A stretch of 64,000 nucleotides of DNA from Cavia porcellus (GCF_034190915.1 NW_026947485.1:50327019-50391018); one strand, 5' to 3'; numbered from the stretch's first letter, positions 35,428 to 48,450 are shown. Made by a program: numbers and translations. Notes: generated by a model not told the origin, from the sequence alone.

Positions 35428-35735
35428 AAGAGTAGAGTAACTTTTTAGCACCTTGGCATGCCCCTGAAAGTTTCTTTGTAGGGCTGTTTTCAACTTAGAA
35501 AGGACTGTACTGCATAGGACTGAAAAGTTCTATGAAATAGCTGTAAAAGACAGTAATTTCCCTAACAAAAACCAACCTCAACAAATATTTACCATCAATT
35601 CCAGCCTGAGAATTTTTTCTTTGAGGGAAATTTTCATGATACTAATAAATAATTATAGAAAGCAATAAAGCTGAGAACTGAGACCAGATCTTACGCTTAA
35701 CTACATAATCACTTGAAGGTGTCAGCACAGAACAT

Positions 35736-35924
35736 GTCAGAACTGAAAAGAAAAGTGGTCTTTGTAGCGTAGGTCTCATAAACTATATTCAAGCATATAC
35801 CTACTACACCACCATATGCCTACTACAGAATTGTGTTTATCACCATGAAGGAAAGAACTAGACCTAGAGATTTGTGTTGTTATTCTCCTAACATCCAAAC
35901 AGTAGCTTTCTAGCATAAGAAATT
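35736..35924 (+). repeat. 190-base direct repeat, copy 1
   Basis: Matches 36393-36583 almost base for base, the visible difference being aagaactagacc against aagaatcttcgacc. Spacing is about 657 bases. The strand shown is arbitrary. Confidence 0.95.
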
Positions 35925-35926
35925 CC

Positions 35927-36391
35927 TGCCCCATAATGGGAAGAACTGTGTTTTCCTTTGTTATCGTGCATTTGGTGATCAGCAACAAGGCGTGCTGCGG
36001 TGGTCACCTCTAACCTGTCAACTGTCTTGATACGTCAGGAACTGCACATGGGCAAACTACCAGTCACAACAATACTCCAAGGAAACAACGATCTTTGCTC
36101 CGGAGATCACAGGACTAAAAAGCATCCTGCATCTCTAGTTAGGATCAAATGTGCATCATCTGACCACAAAACTCTAGCTTGTGAGAAGGGTATTCCCCAG
36201 TTTGTGAACATGCATATCCTATAAAAGCCACTTCTAAATCCTGAGAAGATGGTCCTTTAGGGTGAAGTGTCGCTTCATCTGGCAATCTGCTAGCACAGTG
36301 TAATAAAGTTCTTTTCAATTACTCACTTGCCTCCGAAGTGCCCCTGCATAGAGCAGAGAACATGTCAAGCTTTTTTGTGGAAACGACACCA
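35927..36391 (+). mobile_element. LTR-like sequence between the direct repeats
   Basis: A 465-base segment beginning TG and ending CA, with a TATAAAAG box at 36220-36227 and an AATAAA at 36302-36307 in the spacing expected for an LTR promoter and polyadenylation site. No tRNA primer site or retroviral coding sequence adjoins it. The family is not recognised and its LTR nature is inference. Confidence 0.5.
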
Positions 36392-36392
36392 G

Positions 36393-36583
36393 GTCAGAAC
36401 TGAAAAGAAAAGTGGTCTTTGTAGCGTAGGTCTCATAAACTATATTCAAGCATATACCTACTACACCACCATATGCCTACTACAGAATTGTGTTTATCAC
36501 CATGAAGGAAAGAATCTTCGACCTAGAGATTTGTGTTGTTATTCTCCTAACATCCAAACAGTAGCTTTCTAGCATAAGAAATT
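36393..36583 (+). repeat. 190-base direct repeat, copy 2
   Basis: Second copy of the segment at 35736-35924. A separate 25-base word, ataatcacttgaaggtgtca and five more bases, also recurs at 35706 and 36805, outside both copies. Confidence 0.95.
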
Positions 36584-37579
36584 GACACAGGGACCAATTA
36601 TCTTGTTTCTAGGTCTATCTGATAATCATTATTAGAAGCATAAAACTGTGGCTAGCACACATTCAGGCTTTTTGAAAGTTTATATTTTTTAAAGTTTATC
36701 TAAGCCTTGTTTCCATATCTCCTGGTTCCTTCTGAGTCAAGTTAGCAGCTTTTGTGGAGTGGGGACCAATTAAAAAGGAGCTGAGTCTCAAAACAATGAT
36801 CATAATCACTTGAAGGTGTCAGCACAAGGAAGCACCTCACCTGATAAAGCCAAAACCTTTTGTTAAGGACTTAGCTTCTCAATAAGAGAGATCAAATGGT
36901 ATTTTGATAATTACTTCCAATTAAAAACGACATTTTCAGCCAACTGGAAATCTAGGAGAAGAACTGAGGTGTTTCAGCAAAGAACTAGAGATGCCAAATC
37001 AAAGGAGATCTTTAATTTAGAACCATGCTGTCCTCTCTCATTCCCATACACAGGACATTCACAGTTAGAAAACTGCAATCGGAATCAGCAACACTATAAC
37101 TGTCGCATATTTTCTCCATTTAAATCTTTGCCCCTAGTCCTTTACTGTGTGTAAATTAACAGGCACATATGCATGGACAAAAGTTCAAAAGTAAACAAGC
37201 AAAACATATATTTTAAACAATACAAATGCAGAAATTGCAGCTCTATGAAAACTCCCCATTCCTCCACAGTAGCATGTTCATGACAGCTATTATCTTTTAT
37301 GCTAGATTGTTACTCTGTTACTTAGTGGACAAGTTTAAAACAAGTTAAATATTCTTGCATATCTTGTGTATTTAGATATTTTCAATGATTTTTTGGTAAC
37401 TCTGTAAAAGAAAAAATGTAATTAACTGCAATTTGTGTCTAGGAAGTTAACCACTCTGAAGAAACTGACACTAATTTTCCTTCATAAACAGCATCTTTTT
37501 CAAATAAGGTCTGGGTTTATAACTTTCATTTTTAAAAATGGTGCTTGCCCTTTCACAGAGAAGTTTGACATATATAAAT

Positions 37580-38010
37580 TGAAAACCTTTACACTTTGCC
37601 TACTCAGCAATTCTTCTCCTAAACGTATTCTAAGGAAATAATCATGAATATGCACAAAAGTTGCTCATTACATTCTTCCTAATGATTGAAAACTGGAAAT
37701 AGCCTACATGGGTTAACAGGCAATGGGTTAAAGTCCTGCACTTTCAGTATGCAATTAAATGTAGTCATTATATTACATGTGGACACAACTGAATGATCTG
37801 GTGGGAAAGTACACATATAAATAAGTAAGTTTATTAAAACTGTGAATATTCATTTCAGAAGCATTTATATAAAAAGAGATAAAAAGATCAGACTAAGAAT
37901 ATACTAAGTATTAGTACTGGTTTTCTGGTTGGTAAGATTACAGCCAATTTTTTCTACTACTTATTTCCAAAGCTTCCATGATAAACATATAACAACTAAA
38001 TTTTTAAAGG
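37580..38010 (+). mobile_element. Old L1 3' fragment
   Basis: Series aaacgtattctaaggaaata, atcatgaatatgcacaaaag, gaaaactggaaatagcctac and caattaaatgtagtcattat follows the order of the 3' end of ancient L1 elements. Upstream limit uncertain. Confidence 0.55.
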
Positions 38011-38539
38011 ATAACAGTGATGCTAGAGGGAAGTAGTATGTTCTGAAAAATATCTGAAGCATGTTCATGAGCAAAATGCATTGGTGGAGTCAGACACGGG
38101 GTAGCACAAAACATCAAGTGCTGTCAGCCTGTAACCCTATCAGACATAAGAATCTTTAAATACCCTAGTGAAAGTGTGCTGCTTTTGCAATTTGTCTGAT
38201 ACAGGAATTCACCTCATTAACATGTTTTGATCTGATAACAGCCTAACATCCAAACCAGATGTAGAAACTTCTATTTTGTCTCATTTTGTTAAAAGCCCAT
38301 ATACCCATTAGGAGAAAATTATTATAAGCTGCTTTCCCCATGTGCCCTACATCTTTCATTCCTACTTCTCTAAAAATTACTGCCTATTATAAATTTAAAC
38401 TTATTATTTTGCTATAATTATGGGCTCACAAGAATTTGTCAAAAAAGTCTTGGGAATGCTTCCCTTACCTTCCTGCAAAGATGACATCTTATAAAACTAT
38501 AGAATAATAAAAGGAATAAGAACTGACATTGTTATTATA

Positions 38540-38765
38540 GACCTTCTTCATTTTCACTGTTGATACATGTGTTCAAGTGTGTAGGTCTAAAGTGATTGTA
38601 TTGCATATTTAGATTTATGTAACCACCAAGATACAAGACCGTTCCATCACCACAGAGAAGCTCCCCTGAGCCACCCCTTCCTATCTGTCCCTCCCTGTCC
38701 TTCCTCACACATGTCCCCTTGTGACACTACCAGCCCACTATTATTTCATACTTTTATCACTAGGA
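38540..38765 (-). mobile_element. Old L1 3' fragment, part 1
   Basis: Plus-strand words around 38580-38760 correspond to the antisense of the ancient L1 3' UTR region (accaccaagatacaagaccg and following). Continues, after an interruption, at 39540. Confidence 0.45.
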
Positions 38766-39046
38766 AAATGGATCAAACAATATGATGAAGAAAATGGCTA
38801 TCCAGTAAGGATAACAAAGGTAATATCAGAAATTCTGAACAAAGAAAAACAGCAAACCACTTGCTGCCCAACATTGCCTGTAATTTGTTCAGATATTTTA
38901 TTTTGAAGAAGACCTACAAAAATCATTCTAAATAAAACATCTAGTTTTGTATGGACAGACCATAAATCTGCAGTACCATTATGCCTTTTGTTAAGGAGCA
39001 TTTAGCTATCACTACCCAAAAGTCCTTTTAAGAAACAGAAGCTAGA

Positions 39047-39275
39047 AGCCAGGTGTAGTGGTGCATGGCTATAATCCCAGCACTTTGGAGGCTGAGGTAG
39101 AAGGATCGCTGCAAATTCAAGGCCAGCTTGGGCTACATATTGAGTCAAGCCCAGCCTGAACTCAAAAGAAAGAATTACAATTTGAGTTAAAATGAAAATG
39201 CAGTTCAGTGGTAGAATGTGTGCTCATCAGGGCAAGGACTTAGGTTTAATCCTGGCACTAAAAGACAAAAAGTGA
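39047..39275 (+). mobile_element. B1-dID SINE
   Basis: The clearest dimer in the window. The 7SL-like unit reads gccaggtgtagtggtgcatg, cagcactttggaggctgag, and ttgggctacatattgagtc. The ID-like unit reads gttcagtggtagaatgtgtg and ttaggtttaatcctggc. It ends in an A-rich tail. Confidence 0.9.
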
Positions 39276-39539
39276 GAAAAAGAAAAGAATTAGAATTCAA
39301 GGAGGAAATAGGAAAGAAATGACATGTCATATAATTTTATTACTCACTGCAGAAATAAGGAATGCTAAGTGTTTTTCACTTAATGTTGGACTGCAGGAAT
39401 TTGTTCACTTTTCCTTCTACTTCTTTGCCATCTTATGTTCATACAAGTCCTTTTCTGAAAGGGGAAGAAATTTCTCCAAATGTGTTAGGCATGCAAAATC
39501 AAGCCACTATGAAAGCTTTTCATTATAAGCTATAATCCT

Positions 39540-39940
39540 GATGTCATACAAATGGAATCAGAATATGAACTCTTTTGCGTCTGGCTTCTTTCACCCAGCA
39601 TGATACTGAGATGCACGCATGGAGCAGCATGGAGCATTACATCATTCTTTTTCATTGCTGAGCACTATTTCACTAGTTGTTTATTTACTTTTTATGGATG
39701 TTTGGATCATTCTCCAGGTTTAAGTTATCATGGATATGGTTGCTGTGGTAGTTTTGCATAATAACCTTTTAAAATCTCATTTCTTTTGGATACGTAACTG
39801 GAAATAGACTTGCTGGACCAGAGACAGATGTTTACTGGAAACTGCTTAGTAGTGTCTCAACGTGGTTGCATGAAATCTACAAACCTAATGTTTAACAATG
39901 GAGATATGGAAAATGGTTATTTTTGGGCTGGATGGCAGTT
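39540..39940 (-). mobile_element. Old L1 3' fragment, part 2
   Basis: The plus strand is the antisense of the L1 ORF2/3' region: atacaaatggaatcagaata, gtctggcttctttcacccag, ttttcattgctgagcacta, ttttggatacgtaactgg. The gap from part 1 contains a B1-dID and about 500 bases of unassigned sequence. Confidence 0.7.
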
Positions 39941-40002
39941 GCTGGCTAAAGGGTATGAGGCAACCTTCTGAGGTAGTGGAAAGTTCATTTCATTTTAGGT
40001 TG

Positions 40003-40052
40003 ATATACATATATGTATATATACATATGTATATACATTTATATACATAAAT
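40003..40052. repeat. TA/CATA simple repeat
   Basis: Alternating atacatatatgtatatatac-type sequence, nearly palindromic. Confidence 0.85.
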
Positions 40053-40644
40053 ATCATTATTGCTGTCTTCCATAACAAAACAGAATCAGATTATTTCTTA
40101 TGTCAGTCTTCCAAACATTAAGACAGCTAAAATATCTCCTGTATACTAGTATTTTCCAAGATAAATACCCAGTTCCTCAATAAACATATTCTTCAGAACT
40201 TCTTACCTATTTTTGTTAATGGGCAATGGGTAATTTTAAAAAGTGAGAATTAGAAATGAAACTCCTCCAAAGACATGATCAGTACAGAGCTCAGGGGAAA
40301 TGCGTAGTCTTAAGGAAGTGAGGCCACTACGCCATCCTGAACACCAGCTAGGATAGCCCTGGTTGGAGCAGCTGGGGCTCCTTATTTGCTCCCATAACTG
40401 TATGGTCAACAAACCTCAGATTCTATTCAAATTGGCTTCAGCCCAAGGTAGTTATTTTCTCCATCACATAGGCCATGGAAATTTTGTGAAATTTTGAAAA
40501 CCTAGAAGCAAGACTTCAGTTTGATTTCATTAAATTTCAAATTTTAATGTTACCTTTCTGTTTCTGCTCCTGCCCCCTTTTTTGCTCCATCCGTACGCAT
40601 CATAAGCATCCCTTTCCCTATGTGGTCTTTACTATTGGCAAAAT

Positions 40645-40800
40645 CACTGCTAACATTTATTGAGGACTTACTAAGTGAAAAGCACTGATGGTAAATCATT
40701 TAAATGCCCTATCTTACTTAATCCACAGAACAACCCTCTCAAGACCTGTTTGGGGAAAATGAGGCACAAGATCATTAAGTAATATGCTGATATCACATGA
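40645..40800 (-). mobile_element. MIR
   Basis: The plus strand shows the reverse complement of the MIR 3' half: taacatttattgaggactta, ctaagtgaaaagcactgatg, atcttacttaatccacagaa, caaccctctcaagacctg, then gaggcacaagatcattaagt. Confidence 0.8.
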
Positions 40801-41053
40801 CTAAAATAAATAAAAGCCACCTCTAGCACAACATGATTTATATGTGGGTCACATCCAGTGTCTGATTTTTTATAAAAATTGACAAAATCAATTTCAAGAA
40901 GAAAACACAGGAAAAGGATTCTAGAGATCACCATCAATTTGCAGTTGTCTGCAATGATATATATGCAACCATTTGTTAATTAGATATAGATGGCTACACT
41001 GTTCCAGGTTACCTAAAAGGATAACATTAAAACACTATCAAATGTTTTATTTA

Positions 41054-41159
41054 TTTTTATTTTTTATGTTTTTTCATTTTTATCGGTACCAGGGATCAAA
41101 CTCACGACCGCCTGCTTGCAAGGCAGGTGCTTATGCCGCTGAGCTAAATCCCCAGCCCC
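41054..41159 (-). mobile_element. ID SINE with target duplication
   Basis: Minus-strand ID whose complement includes tatcggtaccagggatcaaa and gctgagctaaatccccagcc. Flanked by aaatgttttattta at 41040-41053 and again just after 41159. Confidence 0.92.
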
Positions 41160-42065
41160 AAAATGTTTTATTTAGATAAAGATATAAATAATTCTATGGC
41201 ATTCCTCCAATGTAGAAAAAGCAAGGGGAAAATGGTCATTTATTTATTTATTCTTAAAATGAATATTTAAAGTAATACAATAAACATTTAAATGCTATTG
41301 TATAGATCACAAATATTTTCATATCCACAATCTCATTTCATTTATTTAGCAATTCTTCAGTATACCCATGTTGTATTTTCAATCACTTCTTCCTTAATTG
41401 ATTGTTCATAAGTGACAATCAATTTGTAGAATTTTTCTGGGTTTCACTTATTCGCTGAAATTTCAAAAAAATTCAGAAGTACTAAAGGAAACTAAATAAA
41501 AATGATTCGTTAGACCTTCTTATGGCACCAACACAGCATTTTCTGTTCCACATGACTAAATAAGATAGATGCCAAGAGTTGGACCAGGCCCAAGAGCGCC
41601 AAGGTCACTCTCCCAAAAATCTTTTTGAGATAAAGAAACATAAGCCTAGAGGAGCTAAATGATATTCATACGAACAATAACTGATCACCAGCAGGCCTGA
41701 CCTGTTCCCCCAAGTCCTATCGCCAGCCACCAGTGTCAGGTACGATTCTTGTTTTTATTTCCCCATCACCATTTTTTGTTTGTTTTCCTCATGATTCTCT
41801 TACATTTTCTTCATAATTTTTCTCAGAAATAGCTTAAACACACAAATCTCAAGACTTTTCTTGCTTCTGGACGTTAGCCTCCCTACACACCAGCTTACAC
41901 ACACACACACTTCACTGACATTCTACTCTTTGCACACACTCTCCTCGTTTCCATTTCCTGTGCATCTTTCTCCATTCATAGTAATTATAGTTTCATCTTT
42001 TAGCAGCTCCCATTCTTCCTGCACCATTTCCCACCTTAAAAATATTTTAAAATATTAAAATATCT

Positions 42066-42190
42066 CCATCCTGGGTGGGGTAATCTGTGCCTGAAAGTGC
42101 CAGTTACCTCAGGAGCTAAAGTGGGAGAACTGCAAGTCTGAAGCATCCTGGGGACCTCAGTGATCTCTCATCTCAAAAGTAAACACAAAA
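42066..42190 (+). mobile_element. B1-like SINE
   Basis: Diverged 7SL-like monomer: cctgggtggggtaatctgtg, cctcaggagctaaagtggga, then a tctcatctcaaaagt end and A-rich tail. Confidence 0.6.
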
Positions 42191-43019
42191 ACTTGATATC
42201 CTATCTCAGACAGTGTCAGCACAAAGCAAATTACGTTTAGTAAATCTCCATTATGAGGTCACATTGTTTTCTGAATTAATAAAAGGACATAGCTTTAGGT
42301 TTTTGTTATTTGTGTTTGCTTTTGTACTCACAAACAAGTATATGCCCAATGTTTTGCTATTTTTATCTGTTATTAGTCTCCTTTGCTTAAGGTTCTGTTA
42401 ATTAAGAAATGCTGGGTATTACTCTGATGCATTGCCTACTCTAGTAGTTACTAAAGTTTCAGTAAAGCATCCATTTATCAAAGGCGTAGAGCAAATGAAG
42501 CTTGGAAACCTATCTATGTAAACATTCACATTCTGCACTCCACTCTCTCAAATTTAATCTTTAATGTATATATGTACACTCTCCCTGTTCCCAAACTCCC
42601 TTTTTCTTACATCATTGCTATGACCCAGCAGAACTAGGTAGGTGTTGATGAGCTACAAGAGCTCCACAGCCTCTTCACTGTCTCGTAAGTCATGCTCACT
42701 GGAAATATGATGTGAGGGTTATGGTTGGTGTACATCAGCCTCAACTTTCTGTGTTAAAAGATCATCAGAATATAAATGAGATTAAATACGTATAGTCATT
42801 AAACAAAATCTGTACTGGGATTCCCACCTATTGTTTAAAGAAGAAAAACCAAATTCTACTAATTCTTTTATACTAGTGTTTGGAAAACTTTACCTCATGC
42901 CCACTCCCCTTAGGGTACAACAGAATAGCACTTTACTACAATGTCTGAAATCACTTTTCATGGGCACCATTCTGTCGCATTCCTGAGAGCATCTATGTTT
43001 ATTTCTCAACCACCTCAAG

Positions 43020-43550
43020 CCAACCAAGGGCAAAATGTGAACCTATCACATTACTCCTACGCTCCTCGGTCCCTCTCTCTATGCTCTGCTGAAAGTTGGA
43101 GCTCTCCTCTGCAGAAAGTGCTGCGAGGTCTCTCTGAGGCCTTTACAATAAATTCCAACACGCTGGAGATCTGGCCCTACCTAACTCACCCTACTAATCT
43201 CCCAGCCTTTCCTGCGTCCCTCCTCTATCCCTCTGCTTTGTGGTTTATAGAGAGCTCTTTACATAAGCCATGTCAGTCATGTCCCTGGACCTGGTTATGT
43301 TCTCTCTGGCTCAGGTACCTTCTTTGTCTGGCTCTTCTCAGATACCACCTCCTCCAGGAAAGTTTTCCCTACTCACCTTGCTTCCTTCCAGTTTGGTTCA
43401 AAGTCTGCAACAGTCCTTACTATTTACAGCAATTGTTTGATCCCTTATTTTCCTTTTTCCTGGTACAACTTAGAAGTAAAAGCTGTATTTCTTCATTACC
43501 CTGTACCCTCAACCCAAAACAATGCCTAGGATATACTTGGTAGCTAGTAT
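43020..43550 (+). mobile_element. LINE-2 3' region
   Basis: Plus-strand L2 order: ctggccctacctaactcacc, a cctcctctatccctctgc block, cagataccacctcctccagg followed by aaagttttccctactcac, and a final aatgcctaggatatacttgg. A 200-codon open frame lies across it (42941-43543), but its peptide does not follow L2 reverse transcriptase and is probably chance. Confidence 0.7.
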
Positions 43551-44689
43551 TAGTCAAATTAAATACTAAATTCATATACTATAATATCAAATCTCTTGAC
43601 ATCAGTTTCCCTAGATCCAGAAACATTTAATTTAATTTAATTTAGCTTTTAGAAGCTAACATCGTATAGTGTGGAGGACTGTTTTAAGGGATCAGAAATA
43701 TACTATTTCTCAACATGTGGCTACTACTGCATTTATGTTTGCTGGTAGAGTTCCAGCACAATGCATGAGATTGCCCTAGCACTCTATTCCAGATGTCTAT
43801 TTGCAACAGCAGTGGATGAAAAAATGGGGCAGACATTTTTAAAAAGTAAAAGCAAAACTGAAGTTGAAGAAAAGTAGAAATCTTTGGCTAGAGATAAGGA
43901 AGGCAAGCCATGTTTCTCCTGGCTCCTTAATGACCGTTGATTGGAATGATGTTGCTGAAAGAAAAGGTCATCGTAGGAGGAATGACTTGAATTTTCAAAA
44001 GTCAGAAATGGCTCATAATAGCAAATACTCAATGCAGTAATTCTGACGCAAAAACTCATGGGGCAAAACTTTAGCTAGGATAAAACAATTTTCCATGATA
44101 ATGTTTTTTACTTTACTTTTGTTCATCTGCCAATAATAGCAATCAAGATGTGGTTTTAAATGGATCATTAATATTCTATCCAAAAAGTAGGTTGACTGAG
44201 GGTTAATTCTTGTAATTATTATTCTGAAATATTTTCAAGAGTCACATCCAGCAGATAAATAAATTCCAAACTACCTAACAATGAGGACACTCTGTTCTAC
44301 TGACATCTCCACCCACCAACTCACTCCCTGAATCACAGATGTTCCCTTGTATATATGGGTTACAGAGGCAGAGAACACGAGACACTCTCAAAGATGTTCC
44401 TTCTCTACACTACCACAGCATGTTTCAAACAGATCTACTGAATACTGACTCATCTTCATCAACTATCATTTGTGTTCCAATGTGTGTATGTACATATTTT
44501 AGCATCTTTCTCTGAAACAGTGAAAACTCAGTGATATAGCACAGTTCATATTCATCTCAGAATCCAGGAGCACCTAAGAGCACCTTCAACATAATAAAGA
44601 TATGATGGGTCCTTGATGAAATAACTTGAAACAATTATCCTAATGTTTCTCTATAATTCTTTAACATTATGAAGTATATAGATTGAGCA

Positions 44690-44900
44690 TCCCTAGTCTG
44701 AAAATCCAAAATCTTTTTAATTACCAAATCTAAAACTTTTAAAGCACCATTCAAATGGATTTTGGGGCAGTTCCAATTTTAGAATTTCATATCAGAGATG
44801 CAAGACTATGAAAATAATCGAAAATAGAATTTTTTAAAACCTCCAAAATCTGAAATACTTGTGGTCCCAAACATTTTGGAAAGGGGTACTCAACATGCAT
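44690..44900 (+). mobile_element. MER2-type (Tigger) DNA transposon
   Basis: Left end gattgagcatccctagtctg and right end tggaaaggggtactcaac are inverted versions of one another, as in MER2. Inner words cgaaaatagaattttt and ctgaaatacttgtggtccca fit. A TA is present beside the left end. Confidence 0.75.
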
Positions 44901-46359
44901 ACATTTTCTTGGTCAGATAACAAATTGGTATCTCTCCCAGATGTACTTGAAGTTCTTATTAATTAAACACATATGGCCTTCTGAGATCTTTTGGAATCAC
45001 AAGTCAACCAAATAAACAAAAATTGAAAACAAATGAACAGAAAAAGCAGTCTATTTCTACTTCATACCCTATCTGCAGATTGTGATATGTTCCATTGCAT
45101 GATGCTGTCCTCCAGAAGGACATCTCAGTAAAGTTTCTGTTTATTCCTATTCAAGATATGATAGAAATGTAGAATTCTACTCTTAGGCTTTTATTGTTGC
45201 TTCCAGACACTGTGAGATCTTTTTGTCTCACCCTCAAAAAGCCAGTCCAAGGTCCCTTTCAACCAAAGGAAAAAACTCACTGAAGAAATAAAAACAATTG
45301 ATATACAAGATCCTCAAAAAAGAAAAAAAAGCCACCTGGGATTTCAATGATTTAATCGGGAAATTCTACATGATCTTAGTAATTTTGGGCAGGGGGGATG
45401 GCAGGCCACATGCATTCAACTACACCCAGAAAAATTAATCTTATGCTACAAAGCCAAACACCAGATGTTATTTGCAACTTTTGGACTGGATTTCCCCAGA
45501 AGATCTGTCGAAGGGCCCTTCTGTGGCTGTGCCTTGGAACCAAACAGGGCAGTTTCCATAGCGGTAATGGCTAGCTGGGAAGGGCTGTTACCTTGGTAAA
45601 TTATGAGAACTGGGCAATTAGGATTACTAAAGCCAACATAAATTTAGAATGTCTTGGCATGTGCCAACTATATGACTTAGAGATATATGCATTCGTGAAA
45701 AAGGTCTTATCTATCGTGAGAGCAGAAATTTCTCATGCATGTGGTCCTCATTGTAACGGTATCTATTACCAGAACTTATGGTATTTGTAGTCAATCACCT
45801 GATAGCCTATCATTTATTCTGATGTGAACTCAAAAGGATAGTCTTCTTGGTACACTCATGTATTGGTGTCCAATCAATAGAGCATCTAGTCCAAAGCTAC
45901 ACAGGGCCATCATTTCTCATGGACTTATGCTTGAAGGCTGAAAGCCACAGTCTCTGGTATCAGAGTTGATGATTATTTTCTTCCTTGAAGGAGCAATGTG
46001 GTTCAATTTTTACACAAGGATTCACTTAGAGCATGGAGGAAACATCGGAGGAAATACTTTGACCCCAGTAGATTAAAAACAGAAGTTGTAAAAAGAACGT
46101 CATTAAGGAATCATAGTATGTTGACACTATCAAAAGACTAAGCCTTTTGCTGGTCCTGTTTTGCAGAGTCAGCATGCAGTTATAAATAAAAAATTCAAAA
46201 CACTTTATTGCCTAAGGCTTTCTAACAAGGACAAATTATTCAGCTGTCACCACAGTTCTTTGAAATAGCTGCTTGATAGGCTATCATTTGGTTAGTCTGT
46301 TTCCATTTATGTTTGAGGAATAAGCAAGAACATAGGGACTGATATGTCAGGAGGGCCAG

Positions 46360-46763
46360 TGTTATGGCTTGTACCTAGATGCCCCCCTCTAACGCCTTGT
46401 GTAGTTATAGGTGGTTATAGGTAGGACTTTTCATGGGGGCCTGGTTCTAGAGTATGATGCTGGCATTGAGGATATGATGCTAGGATTGATTCATGGTGCA
46501 ATGCTAGGATTGAGGGTACCTACCCTGAGGAGACTGTAAGGGTCAGAAGGAGGGTTTCTGTTGTTACAGCTTGTCACTTGCCTGCTGCCTCCAATGCCAT
46601 GAACTCCTTTTTCTCCCCTGTAATGTCCCTCTTCCATACCACCCTGCTGTAGAGCCAGGTAATTATGGACTGAAACTTCTACAAAATGTGAACTGAAATA
46701 AATCTTTCTTTCTTGAACCTTAGGTATGGGGTATTTTGTCTCAGGAATGAAAAAAGTAAGACA
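46360..46763 (+). mobile_element. MaLR-type solo LTR with internal short repeats
   Basis: Opens TGTTATGGCTTGTACC and closes gtgaactgaaataaatcttt, followed by ggtattttgtctcaggaatg and a terminal ACA. Within it, near 46455-46515, a gatgctaggattgag-like word occurs three times. Confidence 0.75.
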
Positions 46764-48224
46764 ACCCGGCATATCATCACCATTCTAAGTATCAGGCTGT
46801 CCAGACCTCCAGAAGAGTGCTTTGCGGGCAAGTATTAGATGTGTTTTGACGGCATAAGCACAACAGCTTCTAAAACATACACCAAAAAGTTAGGATGTAT
46901 TTGCAAAAGAAGTTTTGAAACGCTATTAAGCTCTTTAGCAACTCTGAACATCATCCAGCCCCCTTTCCTTGTGTAGCAATCACAGAAAAGATCAAGGATG
47001 CCAGGCGGATGCTTGAAGAGAATCCTTGTCTAAAAGATGGGAAAATGAACTACAATGCTACATTACCAGGTAACAGTGTTAGCTTAGGATGAGCTTGGCA
47101 GGATCTGCAAAACCAGTTCTGATATGGTTGTTACATTTATAAAACATTCATGACTATAAAAAAACACCAGAAGTTCCTTACAGGAAAGTTCTTATCTAAT
47201 ATCTATAATATGCCCTGTGAGAGTACCAATTAATTTTAAAAATTGGCCAGAACAATGCCTTTTCGGAGAGCAAAAGATAGGGTTTTTATTTTCATATTTC
47301 AACTAATATTTTATCTATAGTTTTCTATTTGAACAAGATTGATCAAGTTAGAACATCTAATAATTTCTTATCTTATTCTGTGCCCTACTTAGTTCTAAAC
47401 ACTCAGCACAGGCTAAATTATTTCAAGCTTCATAAACTACCAAGTGTGAAATCCTGACCAAGATACTTGGCCTCTCTAAACATTGATTCCATTACTAGAG
47501 AATGAAATTGGGGCTTACAAGATACCTTGTTTGAGCTCACTCAGGGAAGGGAAGGCAGAGCCACCTCTTCTACATTCCTCATGATTTCTCCTTGGAATCA
47601 CTTAAGACAAGCAGAACTAGATGCTCCCAAAAGTAATAGGCAACACTCACATTCACATTCACTTGTGCTGAGAGTCTTCTAAAAGTAAAATTCACAAACA
47701 ATGATGATGAAGAAATATATTAGCTCTTTTTCTACACTACTATCCTAATCTCTGATACTAAAGTTTTCAACCAAGATGGCCTATAAATTTTCTTGAGAAA
47801 CAATCCAAAATTTACTTTAGAAACAGCTTATGAAAGAAGATTTTGATGACCTCATGATTTTGAAAACTTTTCTTCTTTACAGAAAATGCATGACTCAAAA
47901 AAAATGATCAACCTCAAATTAAATGAGCACTACACATCAAATCCCCTTGTGACTAATGCAATCCAGTAAACTGAAGGTAGAAAGTTGTACTTTTAGTTTC
48001 AGAAAGATAACCAAATATAGGTATGTTCATCTGTCAAACAATGATTAGAAAACAATTTTAAAAGACAATTTAGCAAGTGACTCTGCTGCACAACGGATAG
48101 TGCCTTGTACTTCTAAGAGACAATCTGACATCACTAAAACTCTGCACCCCTTCCTCAGCCCACCATGCCTTTGTGAGAGTGAGCGAGTCAGCCTGCCTCA
48201 CGTTAGCAAGGCTCACATTTATAG

Positions 48225-48450
48225 AAAACAGATGGGCTTTAGAACTAGCTGGATATGAACTTGAATCCCAGTTCTGCAGTTGTCAAGGAATGCAGAGTCT
48301 TGCAAGTTACTTAAACTCACAAAGCTTCACTTTCTCCATTGGCTAAAACAGAATAACTACCTCCTGGCAAGGTTATGGCGAGGGTATGGCTAATGTGGGA
48401 GAGATATGCCTGTCATGTGGCGGTTACTCAGTAAACTGTAGCTAATAATA
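48225..48450 (+). mobile_element. MIR
   Basis: Shows nearly the whole MIR core: atgggctttagaactagctg, gaacttgaatcccagttctg, aagttacttaaactcacaaa, gcttcactttctccattgg, then ctacctcctggcaaggttat and a final gcggttactcagtaaactg. Confidence 0.8.

Noticed and set aside
36220..36307. TATA box plus AATAAA as a possible small gene
   Set aside because: The spacing fits an LTR, and no open reading frame or exon lies downstream.
38721..38906. Open frame with a GKWIKQYDEENGYPVRITKV stretch that looks protein-like
   Set aside because: I could not link it to any known family, and it crosses the border of an old L1 fragment; no evidence for a gene.
42941..43543. A 200-codon open frame, the longest outside the L1 and plus-strand
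   Set aside because: It lies across an L2 fragment, its peptide has no recognisable domain, and it has no splice or homology support; treated as chance.
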